This document shows, piece by piece, positions 1-9,100 of a DNA stretch of 64,000 bases. Every line of letters starts with the position of its first letter. The stretch's first letter is position 1. The stretch comes from JBBATK01 sp039810585 (lineage in GTDB: Bacteria > Bacteroidota > Ignavibacteria > Kapaibacteriales > NICIL-2), in contig JBDHXF010000002.1 in NCBI GenBank assembly GCA_039810585.1, forward strand, positions 1-64,000, in the 5' to 3' direction. The position numbers were made by a program, and so were the translations under genes. The notes beneath the pieces are model-generated. The model did not search any database. It worked only from the letters and a program-made list of their open reading frames with translations, and was not told where the DNA came from.

Positions 1-816
1 GATATTTCGATTTTTGAGACCGGCTTCAATTTGACCAAGCATCATAGCAGGCACAGCGCTGTGACGATCTTCATTTTCGTCCAGAAGTCGGTACACTTCC
101 ACTGACGGTTTTGAAAAATCGAGTGAGAGGTAAGCATCGCGTTGAAAGATGCGCATCTTTCGCATAGCCGTTGCCGACAGGCGTGAGGCTGTAAGATTGG
201 CAACAGCACCATTCTCGAATTCAATGCGTGCATTGGCGATATCCGGTGTGTCGGTTATTACCGCTACTCCATTGGCTTCGATATGACGTGCAGGACTTTT
301 CACAAGCCACAAGGCGATGTCGATGTCGTGAATCATCAAATCGTGAATCACACTCACATCGGTAGCACGCGGACGGAACTGGCTCAATCGATGGGCCTCG
401 ATAAACAACGGATGGACATCATACTGTTGAGCCGCTACAAATGCAGGGTTGAAACGCTCAACGTGACCAACCTGGATGATGCAGCCGCGAGCATCTGCTT
501 CACGAATAAGCTCGAGAGCTTCTTCGTACTTTTCGGTGATCGGCTTTTCTATGAGGCAATGTTTGCCGGCATGCAAACACGCCATGGCAACGCTATGGTG
601 CAGAACAGTGGGAACAGCAATGGTGAGCGCATCGCAGGCGGCTATACACTCCTCCATCGTGGCGAATGCTTGTGTTCCGATATCCTGTGCCTTCTGCTGT
701 GCAATCTCATGCTGAGCATCATACACACCAACGAGTTCCACATTTGGATTGGCGCGCCAGAGGCGCGCGTGAATTGAACCTAAATGTCCGACACCAATAA
801 CGCCAACTCTAAGCAT
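1..816 (-). CDS. Gfo/Idh/MocA family NAD(P)-dependent oxidoreductase, 3' end cut by window
   Basis: Reading the minus strand from the ATG at 816-814 gives 272 codons with no stop before base 1, so the C-terminus lies outside the window. The N-terminus has a Rossmann dinucleotide-binding motif (GVIGVGHLGSIHA, residues 5-17) and the family's EKP motif (LIEKPIT), where the Lys is the usual catalytic or cofactor-contacting residue. A purine-rich GGAGAAGGAGAAG stretch just before the ATG is one of the clearer ribosome-binding sites in the window. The family oxidises or reduces sugars and related compounds. Homologues of this kind in Gram-negative bacteria include nucleotide-sugar dehydrogenases used in lipid A or surface glycan synthesis, but the substrate cannot be read from this sequence. 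It lies downstream of the Xer recombinase gene on the same strand. Confidence 0.85.
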   Translation of the reverse strand, partial: MLRVGVIGVGHLGSIHARLWRANPNVELVGVYDAQHEIAQQKAQDIGTQAFATMEECIAACDALTIAVPTVLHHSVAMACLHAGKHCLIEKPITEKYEEALELIREADARGCIIQVGHVERFNPAFVAAQQYDVHPLFIEAHRLSQFRPRATDVSVIHDLMIHDIDIALWLVKSPARHIEANGVAVITDTPDIANARIEFENGAVANLTASRLSATAMRKMRIFQRDAYLSLDFSKPSVEVYRLLDENEDRHSAVPAMMLGQIEAGLKNRNI

Positions 817-897
817 AAACTTCTCCTTCTCCATTCAGCGCAGCGTGATGTCGCGCTTCAAGTGAAATAACACACATACAACCAATGGATACAAAAA

Positions 898-1809
898 TCA
901 TGAGTTCGGAAGGTCCGCCTTCGGGTGAGCCTGCTTATAGGCTTCCTTCAGACGCTCAACGGAAACATGGGTGTAGACTTGCGTAGTGCTAAGCGAGGCG
1001 TGTCCTAACATTTCACTCACAGCCTGTATATCTGCTCCATTGTCCAGCAAATGCGTTGCGAACGAATGTCGCAGCACGTGCGGAGATTTCTGTGTACTCT
1101 CGGTGATGCCTTGCATCGCTGTATGAATAATCGACCATGCTTGGGATGCACTCAAGCGACGTCCCCTGCCATCCACAAACAACGCTTGCTGTTCGGCCTT
1201 GGCGCCAAGTGCAATGCGCTGCGGGAGGTACTCGTCCAAGGCACGCAAACATGCAGAGCCAACCGGCACCACACGTTGTTTCTTACCCTTACCGAGAACT
1301 CGTACTCGACCATTCGTGCGATCGATGCTATCCACATTGAGTTGCAGCGCTTCGCTGATACGAAGTCCGCTACCATACAGCAACTCCGCCAGGGCAGCAT
1401 TGCGAGAGCCTTCGGGGCTTTCACGATCGAAGCCTTCGAGTAGCGACTTCACCTCATGGGCTTGAAGAAACGACGGGAGTTTTTTTTCAACACGTGGGGC
1501 ATGGAGCGACACCGCCGGATTGCTGCGAAGGAATTGCTTGGAGCAGAGAAAGCGAAAAAAGGATTGGACAGCACTTAAGTGCAATCGCAGAGTTTTCTTT
1601 GCTAATCCACGATCATGAAGCCAGCCTAAAAAGGGTCGCAGACTCTGCAGTGAAATATCCTCCACATCCGGAAGCTCGGTTTCATCTTCGCGGAGATACT
1701 GCTCAAGAAAATTCAAGCTGTGCGCATAGCGATCCTGTGTGTACACAGAGTAGCCACGCTCAGATGCGCAGTATTGAAGAAAGTGCTCGCGAGCCTCGGC
1801 AAAGGTCAT
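898..1809 (-). CDS. xerC: Tyrosine recombinase XerC/XerD
   Basis: A 303-residue site-specific recombinase of the XerC/XerD type, which resolves chromosome dimers at dif together with FtsK. The N-terminal SAM-like core-binding domain spans roughly residues 1-100, followed by the catalytic domain. The full catalytic set is visible: R150 (GSGLRISE), K174 (GKGKKQR), H244 and R247 (HVLRHSF), H270 (LGHASLS) and nucleophile Y279 (TTQVYTH). I chose the ATG at 1809 because it gives the usual family length of about 300. The 30 upstream residues of the longer open frame are Cys-rich and unlike Xer proteins. The C-terminus (THVSVERLKEAY) resembles XerC slightly more than XerD, but lineages with a single Xer blur the distinction. 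No dif site was recognised nearby. Confidence 0.93.
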   Translation of the reverse strand: MTFAEAREHFLQYCASERGYSVYTQDRYAHSLNFLEQYLREDETELPDVEDISLQSLRPFLGWLHDRGLAKKTLRLHLSAVQSFFRFLCSKQFLRSNPAVSLHAPRVEKKLPSFLQAHEVKSLLEGFDRESPEGSRNAALAELLYGSGLRISEALQLNVDSIDRTNGRVRVLGKGKKQRVVPVGSACLRALDEYLPQRIALGAKAEQQALFVDGRGRRLSASQAWSIIHTAMQGITESTQKSPHVLRHSFATHLLDNGADIQAVSEMLGHASLSTTQVYTHVSVERLKEAYKQAHPKADLPNS

Positions 1810-1887
1810 GACGAATGAAGGAGTTACACGATAGTTCGAAATTACGATGCACCCGCCTTTCCCGCAGGGACAACGCAGGAAAAAGCG

Positions 1888-1895
1888 TAACTTTG
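1888..1895 (+). promoter_or_regulatory. Candidate -7 box TAACTTTG upstream of the aldehyde dehydrogenase
   Basis: Matches the Bacteroidota sigma-A -7 consensus TAnnTTTG exactly, in the gap between the divergent xer and aldehyde dehydrogenase genes, 110 bases before the ATG at 2005. No TTG -33 element is seen 19-21 bases upstream, so this is a weak call on its own. Confidence 0.3.
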
Positions 1896-2004
1896 TCATT
1901 CGGCAAGAGCAAGCGTGGCAGCCCTGTGCGAAGCATTGTATTGCGTATGAATCGCTTCAGCACACGGTGCTCTTTCACCATCAGGCAACGCATTCCAAAG
2001 CAGC

Positions 2005-3447
2005 ATGCAATACCTTCGTAATTATATACGCGGCGAGTTCCGTGATGCACAAGCCGGCTCCTGGCTGGACGTGTATGAACCGGCAACCGGACAACCTTAC
2101 GCGCACCTTGCTAACAGCAATGCACAGGATGTTGATGCTGCAGTCCAAGCCGCCACAGAAGCGTTTCCGGCGTGGTCAACTCTGCCCATCTCTCAACGAT
2201 CGGCGGTACTACTGCGCATTGCCGATGGCATTGAAGCACGCTTCGACGAGTTTGTACGCGCCGAAAGTAAAGATCAGGGAAAACCAGAGTGGCTGTGCAA
2301 GGTGATGGACATCCCGCGTGCCATCTCAAATTTTCGGTTCTTTGCAACGGAAATATTGCATCAACGATCCGAGTTGCATAGTGGCAATAATGAAGGACTC
2401 AACTACACGCTTCGTAAACCGATCGGTGCGGTAGGATGTATTTCGCCCTGGAACCTTCCACTCTATTTGTTCAGCTGGAAGGTTGCTCCGGCTCTGGCCG
2501 CCGGATGTACGGTTGTTGGTAAGCCATCAGAAATTACACCGCTCACAGCAACTCTGCTCGCTGAAGTGTGCCATGAAGCAGGACTTCCCGCCGGTGTATT
2601 TAATGTGGTACACGGACTGGGTGATGCGGTGGGTGCAGCTGTCGTTGAGCATCCCATGCTCAAAGCAATTTCCTTTACCGGATCTACGCGTGTTGGCGAG
2701 TATATCGCGCGCACTGCCGCACCACAGTTCAAGAAACTTTCTCTTGAGCTGGGTGGTAAAAATCCAACAATCGTCTTTGCCGACGCCGATTTCCACAAGA
2801 GTGTTCGCGAATCCGTCCGCGCCGCCTTCTTGAATCAGGGTGAGATTTGCTTGTGCGGGTCGCGTGTGCTGGTAGAGCGATCCATCTATGAACGCTTTCG
2901 CGATGCCTTTGTCGAGGAAGTTCGGACTCTTACTGTTGGAGATCCAACGCATCATCTGTCACGATGCGGAGCCTTGGCTTCCGAGCTGCACATGAACAAA
3001 GTTCTGCACTACATCGAGCTTGCCAAGCAAGAAGGTGGAACAATCCTCTGTGGCGGCAATCGCGTTCAACTTGAGGGGCGCTGCGCCGACGGTTGGTTTG
3101 TTGAGCCAACGGTTGTGGAGGGCTTAGCACCAAACTGCCGCACGAACATGGAAGAGATCTTTGGTCCGGTGGTAACGCTCACACCGTTTGACACCGACCA
3201 GGAAGCAATTAGCATCGCCAACAGCACTGGTTATGGACTGTCAGCCGTGCTCTTCACTGAATCGCTCAAACGCGCCCATTTCGTGGCGGAGCAGATACAA
3301 AGTGGACTTGTGTGGGTCAATTGTTGGTTGGTACGCGATCTCCGAACTCCGTTCGGTGGCGTGAAGCACAGCGGCGTGGGTCGTGAAGGTGGCATAGAAT
3401 CATTGCGCTTCTTCACGGAACAAAAGAACGTCTGCATAGTCTATTAA
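2005..3447 (+). CDS. Aldehyde dehydrogenase, 2-aminomuconate-6-semialdehyde / 2-hydroxymuconate-semialdehyde type
   Basis: A 480-residue NAD-dependent aldehyde dehydrogenase of normal length. The catalytic Cys is C282 in NQGEICLCGSR, the general base is E248 (LELGG), and the oxyanion Asn is N150 (SPWN). The GEICLC signature around the nucleophile is typical of the ALDH8A1/AmnC/XylG branch, which oxidises 2-aminomuconate or 2-hydroxymuconate semialdehydes, rather than of general ALDHs. The RidA-type protein at 5681-6118 resembles 2-aminomuconate deaminase, the next enzyme in the same route. Together they suggest degradation of tryptophan/kynurenine through 3-hydroxyanthranilate to 2-oxo-4-hexenedioate. 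The substrate is inferred; the family is certain. Confidence 0.9.
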   Translation: MQYLRNYIRGEFRDAQAGSWLDVYEPATGQPYAHLANSNAQDVDAAVQAATEAFPAWSTLPISQRSAVLLRIADGIEARFDEFVRAESKDQGKPEWLCKVMDIPRAISNFRFFATEILHQRSELHSGNNEGLNYTLRKPIGAVGCISPWNLPLYLFSWKVAPALAAGCTVVGKPSEITPLTATLLAEVCHEAGLPAGVFNVVHGLGDAVGAAVVEHPMLKAISFTGSTRVGEYIARTAAPQFKKLSLELGGKNPTIVFADADFHKSVRESVRAAFLNQGEICLCGSRVLVERSIYERFRDAFVEEVRTLTVGDPTHHLSRCGALASELHMNKVLHYIELAKQEGGTILCGGNRVQLEGRCADGWFVEPTVVEGLAPNCRTNMEEIFGPVVTLTPFDTDQEAISIANSTGYGLSAVLFTESLKRAHFVAEQIQSGLVWVNCWLVRDLRTPFGGVKHSGVGREGGIESLRFFTEQKNVCIVY

Positions 3448-3566
3448 GGTGTCTGGAAACAACGACGGTCCGTCGAAGTGACAATGCTCCGACGTAGCTT
3501 TTGTTGTGATCCGATTGATGACACTCATAAACACGGAATTATGTTTCTCCTTATTCATGGCTGATT

Positions 3567-5669
3567 ATGAAAATTGTTGCACTCACATTGACCTGTCTTC
3601 TGCTCGCGGTCTCGCAGAGTCCCGCCCAGCAGTGGATCAAACTGGCTCAGAAAGATGGCGGAGCGGTATCGACGCTCACGGCAAATAAGTTCGGAGACCT
3701 GTACTGTACAGCGTTGAATCAAGTGTACCGATCGGTAGATCAAGGACAATCCTGGCAAAAACTAAAAACGCCGATCAACGATGTCCTTAGCGTGCAAGTG
3801 TATGCCACTACCGATTCCAACGGAATTGCATGCCTGTTTGCGTTTGGAGGCGGACAGCTGGTACGTTCCACAGACGATGGACAGAACTGGCAGCCGATGA
3901 ATGATTTAACCGACTCCCTCAGTCAACACAAGATCCTCGCCTTTTTTAGTTGCCGCTATGGTGACTTTCTCGCTCTAGCAACAAATGGTTCGGGATACGA
4001 GTTACGACGATCACGCGATAACGGCATAAGCTTCGAGCCCATTGCACAGCTTAGCGCCCCCGCACTGAACGTCTTTCAAAGTCTAGACTCCACCTTTTTC
4101 GTTATCGGTGCAACTACACAGCGTGTGAATGCCGATCATTCAACCACCGGTGTCGGTACCGTAAATCTCACCACTTGCACGCAGGATTTCTTTGGTGCGC
4201 CGGTCGCTATTTGGGGCATTCAAAACAATCAGCCAATTCGCTCATCAAACAAAGGCGATACATGGAAGAACTATCAGTACAACATGCAGGAGGCAAACAA
4301 CACACTGATCAGTATCGTGGGCGGACGCAACGGCGTAGCCTATGCGTTCTGGAAGACAACGAGCGACAGTATGCACATGTATTCGCTGGAAGCAGGATCG
4401 TCAAGTTGGAATCATGTGAAGGATGTTGCCTACACCTTTCACACCATCTACGCCTATACGAATGGTCGCTTAGTAGCAGCGTCCGATGCCGGAATTTTTA
4501 GCTCAGAGGAAGGGATAGACTTCTGGACGAACACGTCGTCTGGTATTTCAACCTATCCACTCAGAGCAGCGGCAATGAGCGACAACGCGATTGTGATTGC
4601 TGGCTCGAACGGCGTTCTGTCGCAATCAAAAACCTTGGGTTTGGATTGGTCGACTGCGAACATCCCGACAACAACGAGCAAGGTCAGCGTGAGGGATCTC
4701 ATCGGCACTGCTACCGGTCGAATTCTGTGCGCCTCAACAGCCGGCTTATGGTTCTCAACGGATTTGGGACTGAATTACTTGAGCGGTCAGTTGAACGCTA
4801 ATCCCATGACTCAGGAAGCATACTGTGTGCAAGAAGTTGCCGCTCACGTGGCGTATGCCGGGACATCAGTCGGCCTACTTCGATCTGACGATGAAGGATT
4901 GACATGGACTCTCGTGGATGCCAACGCCATGGTATCGTCCATCTATTCAAGTGGCGACGGACGTTTCCTCGTTGCCCAGGCCAACGGGGTGTATGCGGGC
5001 GATACGTCATCCGCTGCATTGAGCATGCTCGTGCCATTAAGTGGCGCCGGAAAGTTAAGTGGTACCGCACAAGGCGACATCTTCTGGGCCGGCTACGAAA
5101 GCAACGGCGGTGGATACACCGTAACTCTCTATCGTAAGAAACTCAACCAGACAATCGAAAAGATAACAATTCCTTGTAGCGGCACACAAAACACATTCCC
5201 AGTCTGGGTACTCGGAGCTGCCGGAGCCGGAGCCTACGTCAATACCGATCTTGGAGTGTACTACGTTAATGGATCAAGCACAAGTGCGGACAAGATGGAT
5301 ATCGGCGACGATTTATTGTCGTCCATGCGCTCAAGCGACGGAATCACTGCTCTTGCTGCAAGCGAATACGGAGCGGTGTACAAGCTTGATTTGACGATTG
5401 GTGTACAGGATGATCAGCAAGTACAGAACGCATCACTTCAGTGTAGTCCGCAGCCCACTTCAGGTGTCCTTCTTATTCACGCAGCGCAAGCGCTGCACTC
5501 TGTTGACCTCTTCGATGTTCATGGAAAGAAGTGCATGACTATTGATGCATCACAAGGCGCGCAAGAGCTCACGTTCTCCACCGTTGCATTGAGCAATGGC
5601 GTCTATACGGTGGCCGCGCATCTGGAATCGGGAGTAATGGTTGTGAAGTCGATTGTTGTTTGTCACTAA
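3567..5669 (+). CDS. Secreted beta-propeller-like protein with T9SS type A sorting domain
   Basis: A 700-residue protein with a signal peptide (hydrophobic residues 4-18, cleavage near SPAQQ). It carries many repeats of the form 'vyRSvDqGqSWq', 'lvRSTDDGQNWq' and 'LLRSDDEGLTWT', the Asp-box/BNR-like blades of sortilin, YCF48 and sialidase-type propellers, spread over about residues 40-600. The last 80 residues (SPQPTSGVLLI, then SVDLFDVHGKK, then LSNGVYTV) form a type A C-terminal sorting domain, so export across the outer membrane by the type IX system is expected. No catalytic residues are recognised; binding or adhesion is a guess. It sits between two putative kynurenine-pathway enzymes and ends 11 bases before the ridA-like start. 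Confidence 0.8.
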   Translation: MKIVALTLTCLLLAVSQSPAQQWIKLAQKDGGAVSTLTANKFGDLYCTALNQVYRSVDQGQSWQKLKTPINDVLSVQVYATTDSNGIACLFAFGGGQLVRSTDDGQNWQPMNDLTDSLSQHKILAFFSCRYGDFLALATNGSGYELRRSRDNGISFEPIAQLSAPALNVFQSLDSTFFVIGATTQRVNADHSTTGVGTVNLTTCTQDFFGAPVAIWGIQNNQPIRSSNKGDTWKNYQYNMQEANNTLISIVGGRNGVAYAFWKTTSDSMHMYSLEAGSSSWNHVKDVAYTFHTIYAYTNGRLVAASDAGIFSSEEGIDFWTNTSSGISTYPLRAAAMSDNAIVIAGSNGVLSQSKTLGLDWSTANIPTTTSKVSVRDLIGTATGRILCASTAGLWFSTDLGLNYLSGQLNANPMTQEAYCVQEVAAHVAYAGTSVGLLRSDDEGLTWTLVDANAMVSSIYSSGDGRFLVAQANGVYAGDTSSAALSMLVPLSGAGKLSGTAQGDIFWAGYESNGGGYTVTLYRKKLNQTIEKITIPCSGTQNTFPVWVLGAAGAGAYVNTDLGVYYVNGSSTSADKMDIGDDLLSSMRSSDGITALAASEYGAVYKLDLTIGVQDDQQVQNASLQCSPQPTSGVLLIHAAQALHSVDLFDVHGKKCMTIDASQGAQELTFSTVALSNGVYTVAAHLESGVMVVKSIVVCH

Positions 5670-5680
5670 CGCCTCCCCAC

Positions 5681-6118
5681 ATGCGCAACGAGATCATCAA
5701 CTCAGATCGTGCTCCGGAGGCGGTTGGCGCTTATCCGCATGCACGTCGTGTGGGAGACTGGTTGTTCCTGAGCGGCGTTGGCCCTCGGGAACGTGGAACA
5801 AAAGTGATACCCGGTGTGCAACTATCGCCGGCGGGTGAGATTGAAAGCTACGATATCGAAACGCAGACCTTATCGGTGTTTCGAAACATCGCGAAGATCA
5901 TCGAAGATGCCGGTGCGCAATGGACCGACATTGTCGATGTGCAGGTGTATTTAACGAATATGAAAAAGGATTTTCCGACTTTCAACCGACTCTATGCCGA
6001 GCACTTTTCGTCTGTGCAGGCTTGTCGTACAACCATCGAAGTAGGTGCATTGCCTACACCCATTGCCGTGGAGTTGAAAGTCGTTGCTTACGTTCAAGCT
6101 AAGAACCAGGATGTTTGA
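5681..6118 (+). CDS. RidA/YjgF/Rid2-family protein, likely 2-aminomuconate deaminase
   Basis: A 145-residue member of the YjgF/YER057c/UK114 family, which forms trimers with active sites between subunits. The N-terminus RAPEAVGAYPHARRVGD, the block LFLSGVGPRERGTK and the late TTIEVGALPTP, with its conserved Arg a few residues earlier (ACRTT), match the subgroup annotated as 2-aminomuconate deaminase more closely than housekeeping RidA. In that pathway the enzyme hydrolyses 2-aminomuconate to 4-oxalocrotonate plus ammonia. The ATG at 5681 was chosen over an upstream TTG because it gives the normal RidA N-terminus. Its stop codon overlaps the probable start of the giant secreted protein downstream (ATGTTTGA). 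The pathway assignment is strengthened by the aminomuconate-semialdehyde dehydrogenase-like gene at 2005. Confidence 0.8.
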   Translation: MRNEIINSDRAPEAVGAYPHARRVGDWLFLSGVGPRERGTKVIPGVQLSPAGEIESYDIETQTLSVFRNIAKIIEDAGAQWTDIVDVQVYLTNMKKDFPTFNRLYAEHFSSVQACRTTIEVGALPTPIAVELKVVAYVQAKNQDV

Positions 6119-9100
6119 AATGATCATGCCCCACGTTGTACGACTTCTTCGTCATGCATTAGAAATCATGTGCTTGGTAGTGTTTGCCGCACTTCCAGCC
6201 ATGGCTCAACCTATTGTCTCCTACCTCTTACCGGATGTCGGGGCTCCCGGCACGATGGTGTATGTAGAGTTCATCGCTCCCAATCAGGCGAATGTGAACG
6301 GTACCAACTTTGCTAACACTGATGGTCTGTACATCAACAATGTTGCCGATGCCTTCCGACTCGAATGTGTGAACGCGGCGGATCGAGCCAAGATTACCTT
6401 CTCACCCGTGGTGGTGAGCTGGGATGGACGGATGCTGTCCACCATAGCATTCATCAGTCCTATCTGCGCGCCGAATTCGTCAGATTGGACATTACTGGCC
6501 GATGCATGGCGAATACCGGTGCAGATAAGTCGTTTGGGAGTGCCTTCCAATGTTGACACCTTCTATATCGTCAAGCCAACGCACTTGGGTGACCTCAGCT
6601 CTGTAAACGAATTTGTCATCGGCGAAGGAACGCTGGGAAAACGCTCACGGCGCGGTGCAATGGTGATTGACAGCGTAATCTTTCGAAACAACACCTACAC
6701 TGTCTCCACTACCGATGTTGATGCCAAAACAGACGGCAATCAAGGCTATTTGCCATTCAGTCTGTATGCAAGTGGAAGAATAGTCGGCGCTGGTAGCGCC
6801 ACAAAACTGTCGCTGGAGGCAAATGGTGCCTCAGGCGCACCGGGAGGAGGAGGTGGTGGTGGTGGCTACTGTGACGTTAGCGGTAGTGGCGGCGCGGGAG
6901 GTCCCGGATACACCGGAGGTGGCCGTGGCGGTAGAAATGCGTCCGGAGTCTCGACAAACAGCTATAATGGTTATGGACAAGGTTCGGGTCCACCAGATGC
7001 AAACGGAGTCGGAAATTCGCTAAACGGTACTAGTGGTTCCGCCGCGGCAACCGCGTACGAATCTGCGGGAGGTGGAACAGGGCATCCGTTCGGAACCTCC
7101 GGTTCAAATTGTTCCGATGGGGGCAATTGTGCTCCTCAAGGTGGTCACGGGGGTGCGTCAGGAGAAAAAAATACAGTTGGCAAAGGTGCCGGTGCCGGCA
7201 ATAAGTCCAATGGTGAATCCTCGAATTCGGTTGAACCGAACGGTGGATACGAAACAGGCAATATCATGAACGTTCCACTTGCCGGAGGTTCCGGCGGATC
7301 CAGTGGTAATCCTTCTGGATTCCCACCCGGTTGTTCGGGTAATGGTGGAGGTGGTGGTGGTGCGGTGCAACTGTATGCGCTTTCATTTAAGCAAGTAGAT
7401 ATCTCGGCGACTGGGTCTAATGGCGCATCCGGGAAAGTGGTCGGAGGTTCAGGATCAGGCGGCGGAATTAATCTTGCGTCTAAACTACCGTCAACATCGG
7501 TAGCTGTTCACGTGAGCGGCGGCAAAGGCAATAGTGCGGCTGTGGGAAGCGATGGACGCGTACGGATGGACGGACCAATTCAGTTAGCGCCTTCGAGTGA
7601 TGCCGCGGCTGATTACGTGGGGCCGACCATTGACACAATTTCCGCCATTAAGCCACCGTTTAGTTTACGTGGATATGGAAAGCCAGGAGACACAATTGCC
7701 GTGTATTTGAAGTCGGACAATACCGCTTGGGTACTTGATACGATTGTAAAAGTTGGGGTGACTAGTCGATGGGCGGCAACGATCGACTATACGGGCGCTG
7801 ATCAAAACTTGCAGATTGTTGCGGCGCAAAAAGTGACCAATCCTGCAACCGGTAGCTTTGGTGCTCAACCGAGCTATGTCCTTTCGGCAGCGGCTGCAAC
7901 AACAATTCATATCCTCCGAATCGCCGAAGTATCATGCGATTCCATTCGAGACATAGGCAAAGTCAGTTGTGCCAATAATGGTGTTAAGCTCGACACCTTC
8001 TATGTACGCAACCTAGGGAATGCTGACGTTGTACTCGATAGCGCTCGCTTTCTTACCGGTACCGTAGGCTTTAGTATTGTGTCTCCATCGCCTGCGAAGA
8101 ATCTGACTCTGAAATCAAAAGATTCTATCCGTTTCATTGTGCGTTTCCAGATGCCTGCCTTTCAAGCGGGGGTAATACAGGACCGAATGCTGCTCTCCTT
8201 CCCGGTAGGCACCTCACCCCAAGTATTGACGATTGATTACAAGGCAACCGTCGATACGGTTGGTTTATCCTTCATCAATGTGTCGGCCAATACTGAAACG
8301 CGCAACGCCTACTCAATCGACTTCAATCGCGTGTGTGCGACCATTGGCGAGAGTCAGACGCATGGAGTGCGCAACATCTCGGCCAAAGCGGCGAATATCA
8401 CGCAATTCAAACTCGTTAAAGGCACGGTCTTCACGGCAGTCATTCAAACAACCTCACTCAATCCAAACGATACGGCGCAGTTCGTGGTGCGCGTACCGAG
8501 CGGCGCAGCCGGCTCGTATCGAGATACCCTGCAGATTACCATTCTGACGACTGATTCCTGCACTATATCGTACCGCATACCGCTGTCGGTCACGTTGGTG
8601 GACACCAAAGTTGTGGGCTATGACAATGTCTTCGAAGATTTTGGATACGTAAAAGTTGGCGCGACACTTACCCGACGATTTACAATCATCAATCGCGGAA
8701 CCGGAATTGACTCGGCTGCTTTCCTTACAGTGCCGACCGTTAGTGCGCCGTGGACACTCACGATGGTTCCACCCGACACCGTTCCGAGAATATTAGCTCC
8801 GGGTGATAGCATTGTCTTTCTCCTCAGCTTCAAACCGGATACTGCCGGTCCGTACCAAACGACGCTCTTATGGACCGTCAGTGAACAAGGAGCATCGTGT
8901 CCCGCAACTGTACGCTTTCAGCCTCACGGATTTGGCACGAATTCCTCCATCGTTCCTTCGGTCGACACTCTTCGCTTCGGGACGGTATATCGCTGTAGTA
9001 ATGTGCTCGACACCTTCTGGATTCGTAATGCCGGGTCCGGTCCTGCAAAGGTGTACGCTCCGGCAATCATTGGCGGACCGGATGCTGCTCGTTTTCAGAT

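Noticed and set aside
283..777. Plus-strand open frame of 164 codons
   Set aside because: It is antisense to the Gfo/Idh/MocA gene, whose minus-strand translation has a clear Rossmann motif; the plus-strand product resembles nothing.
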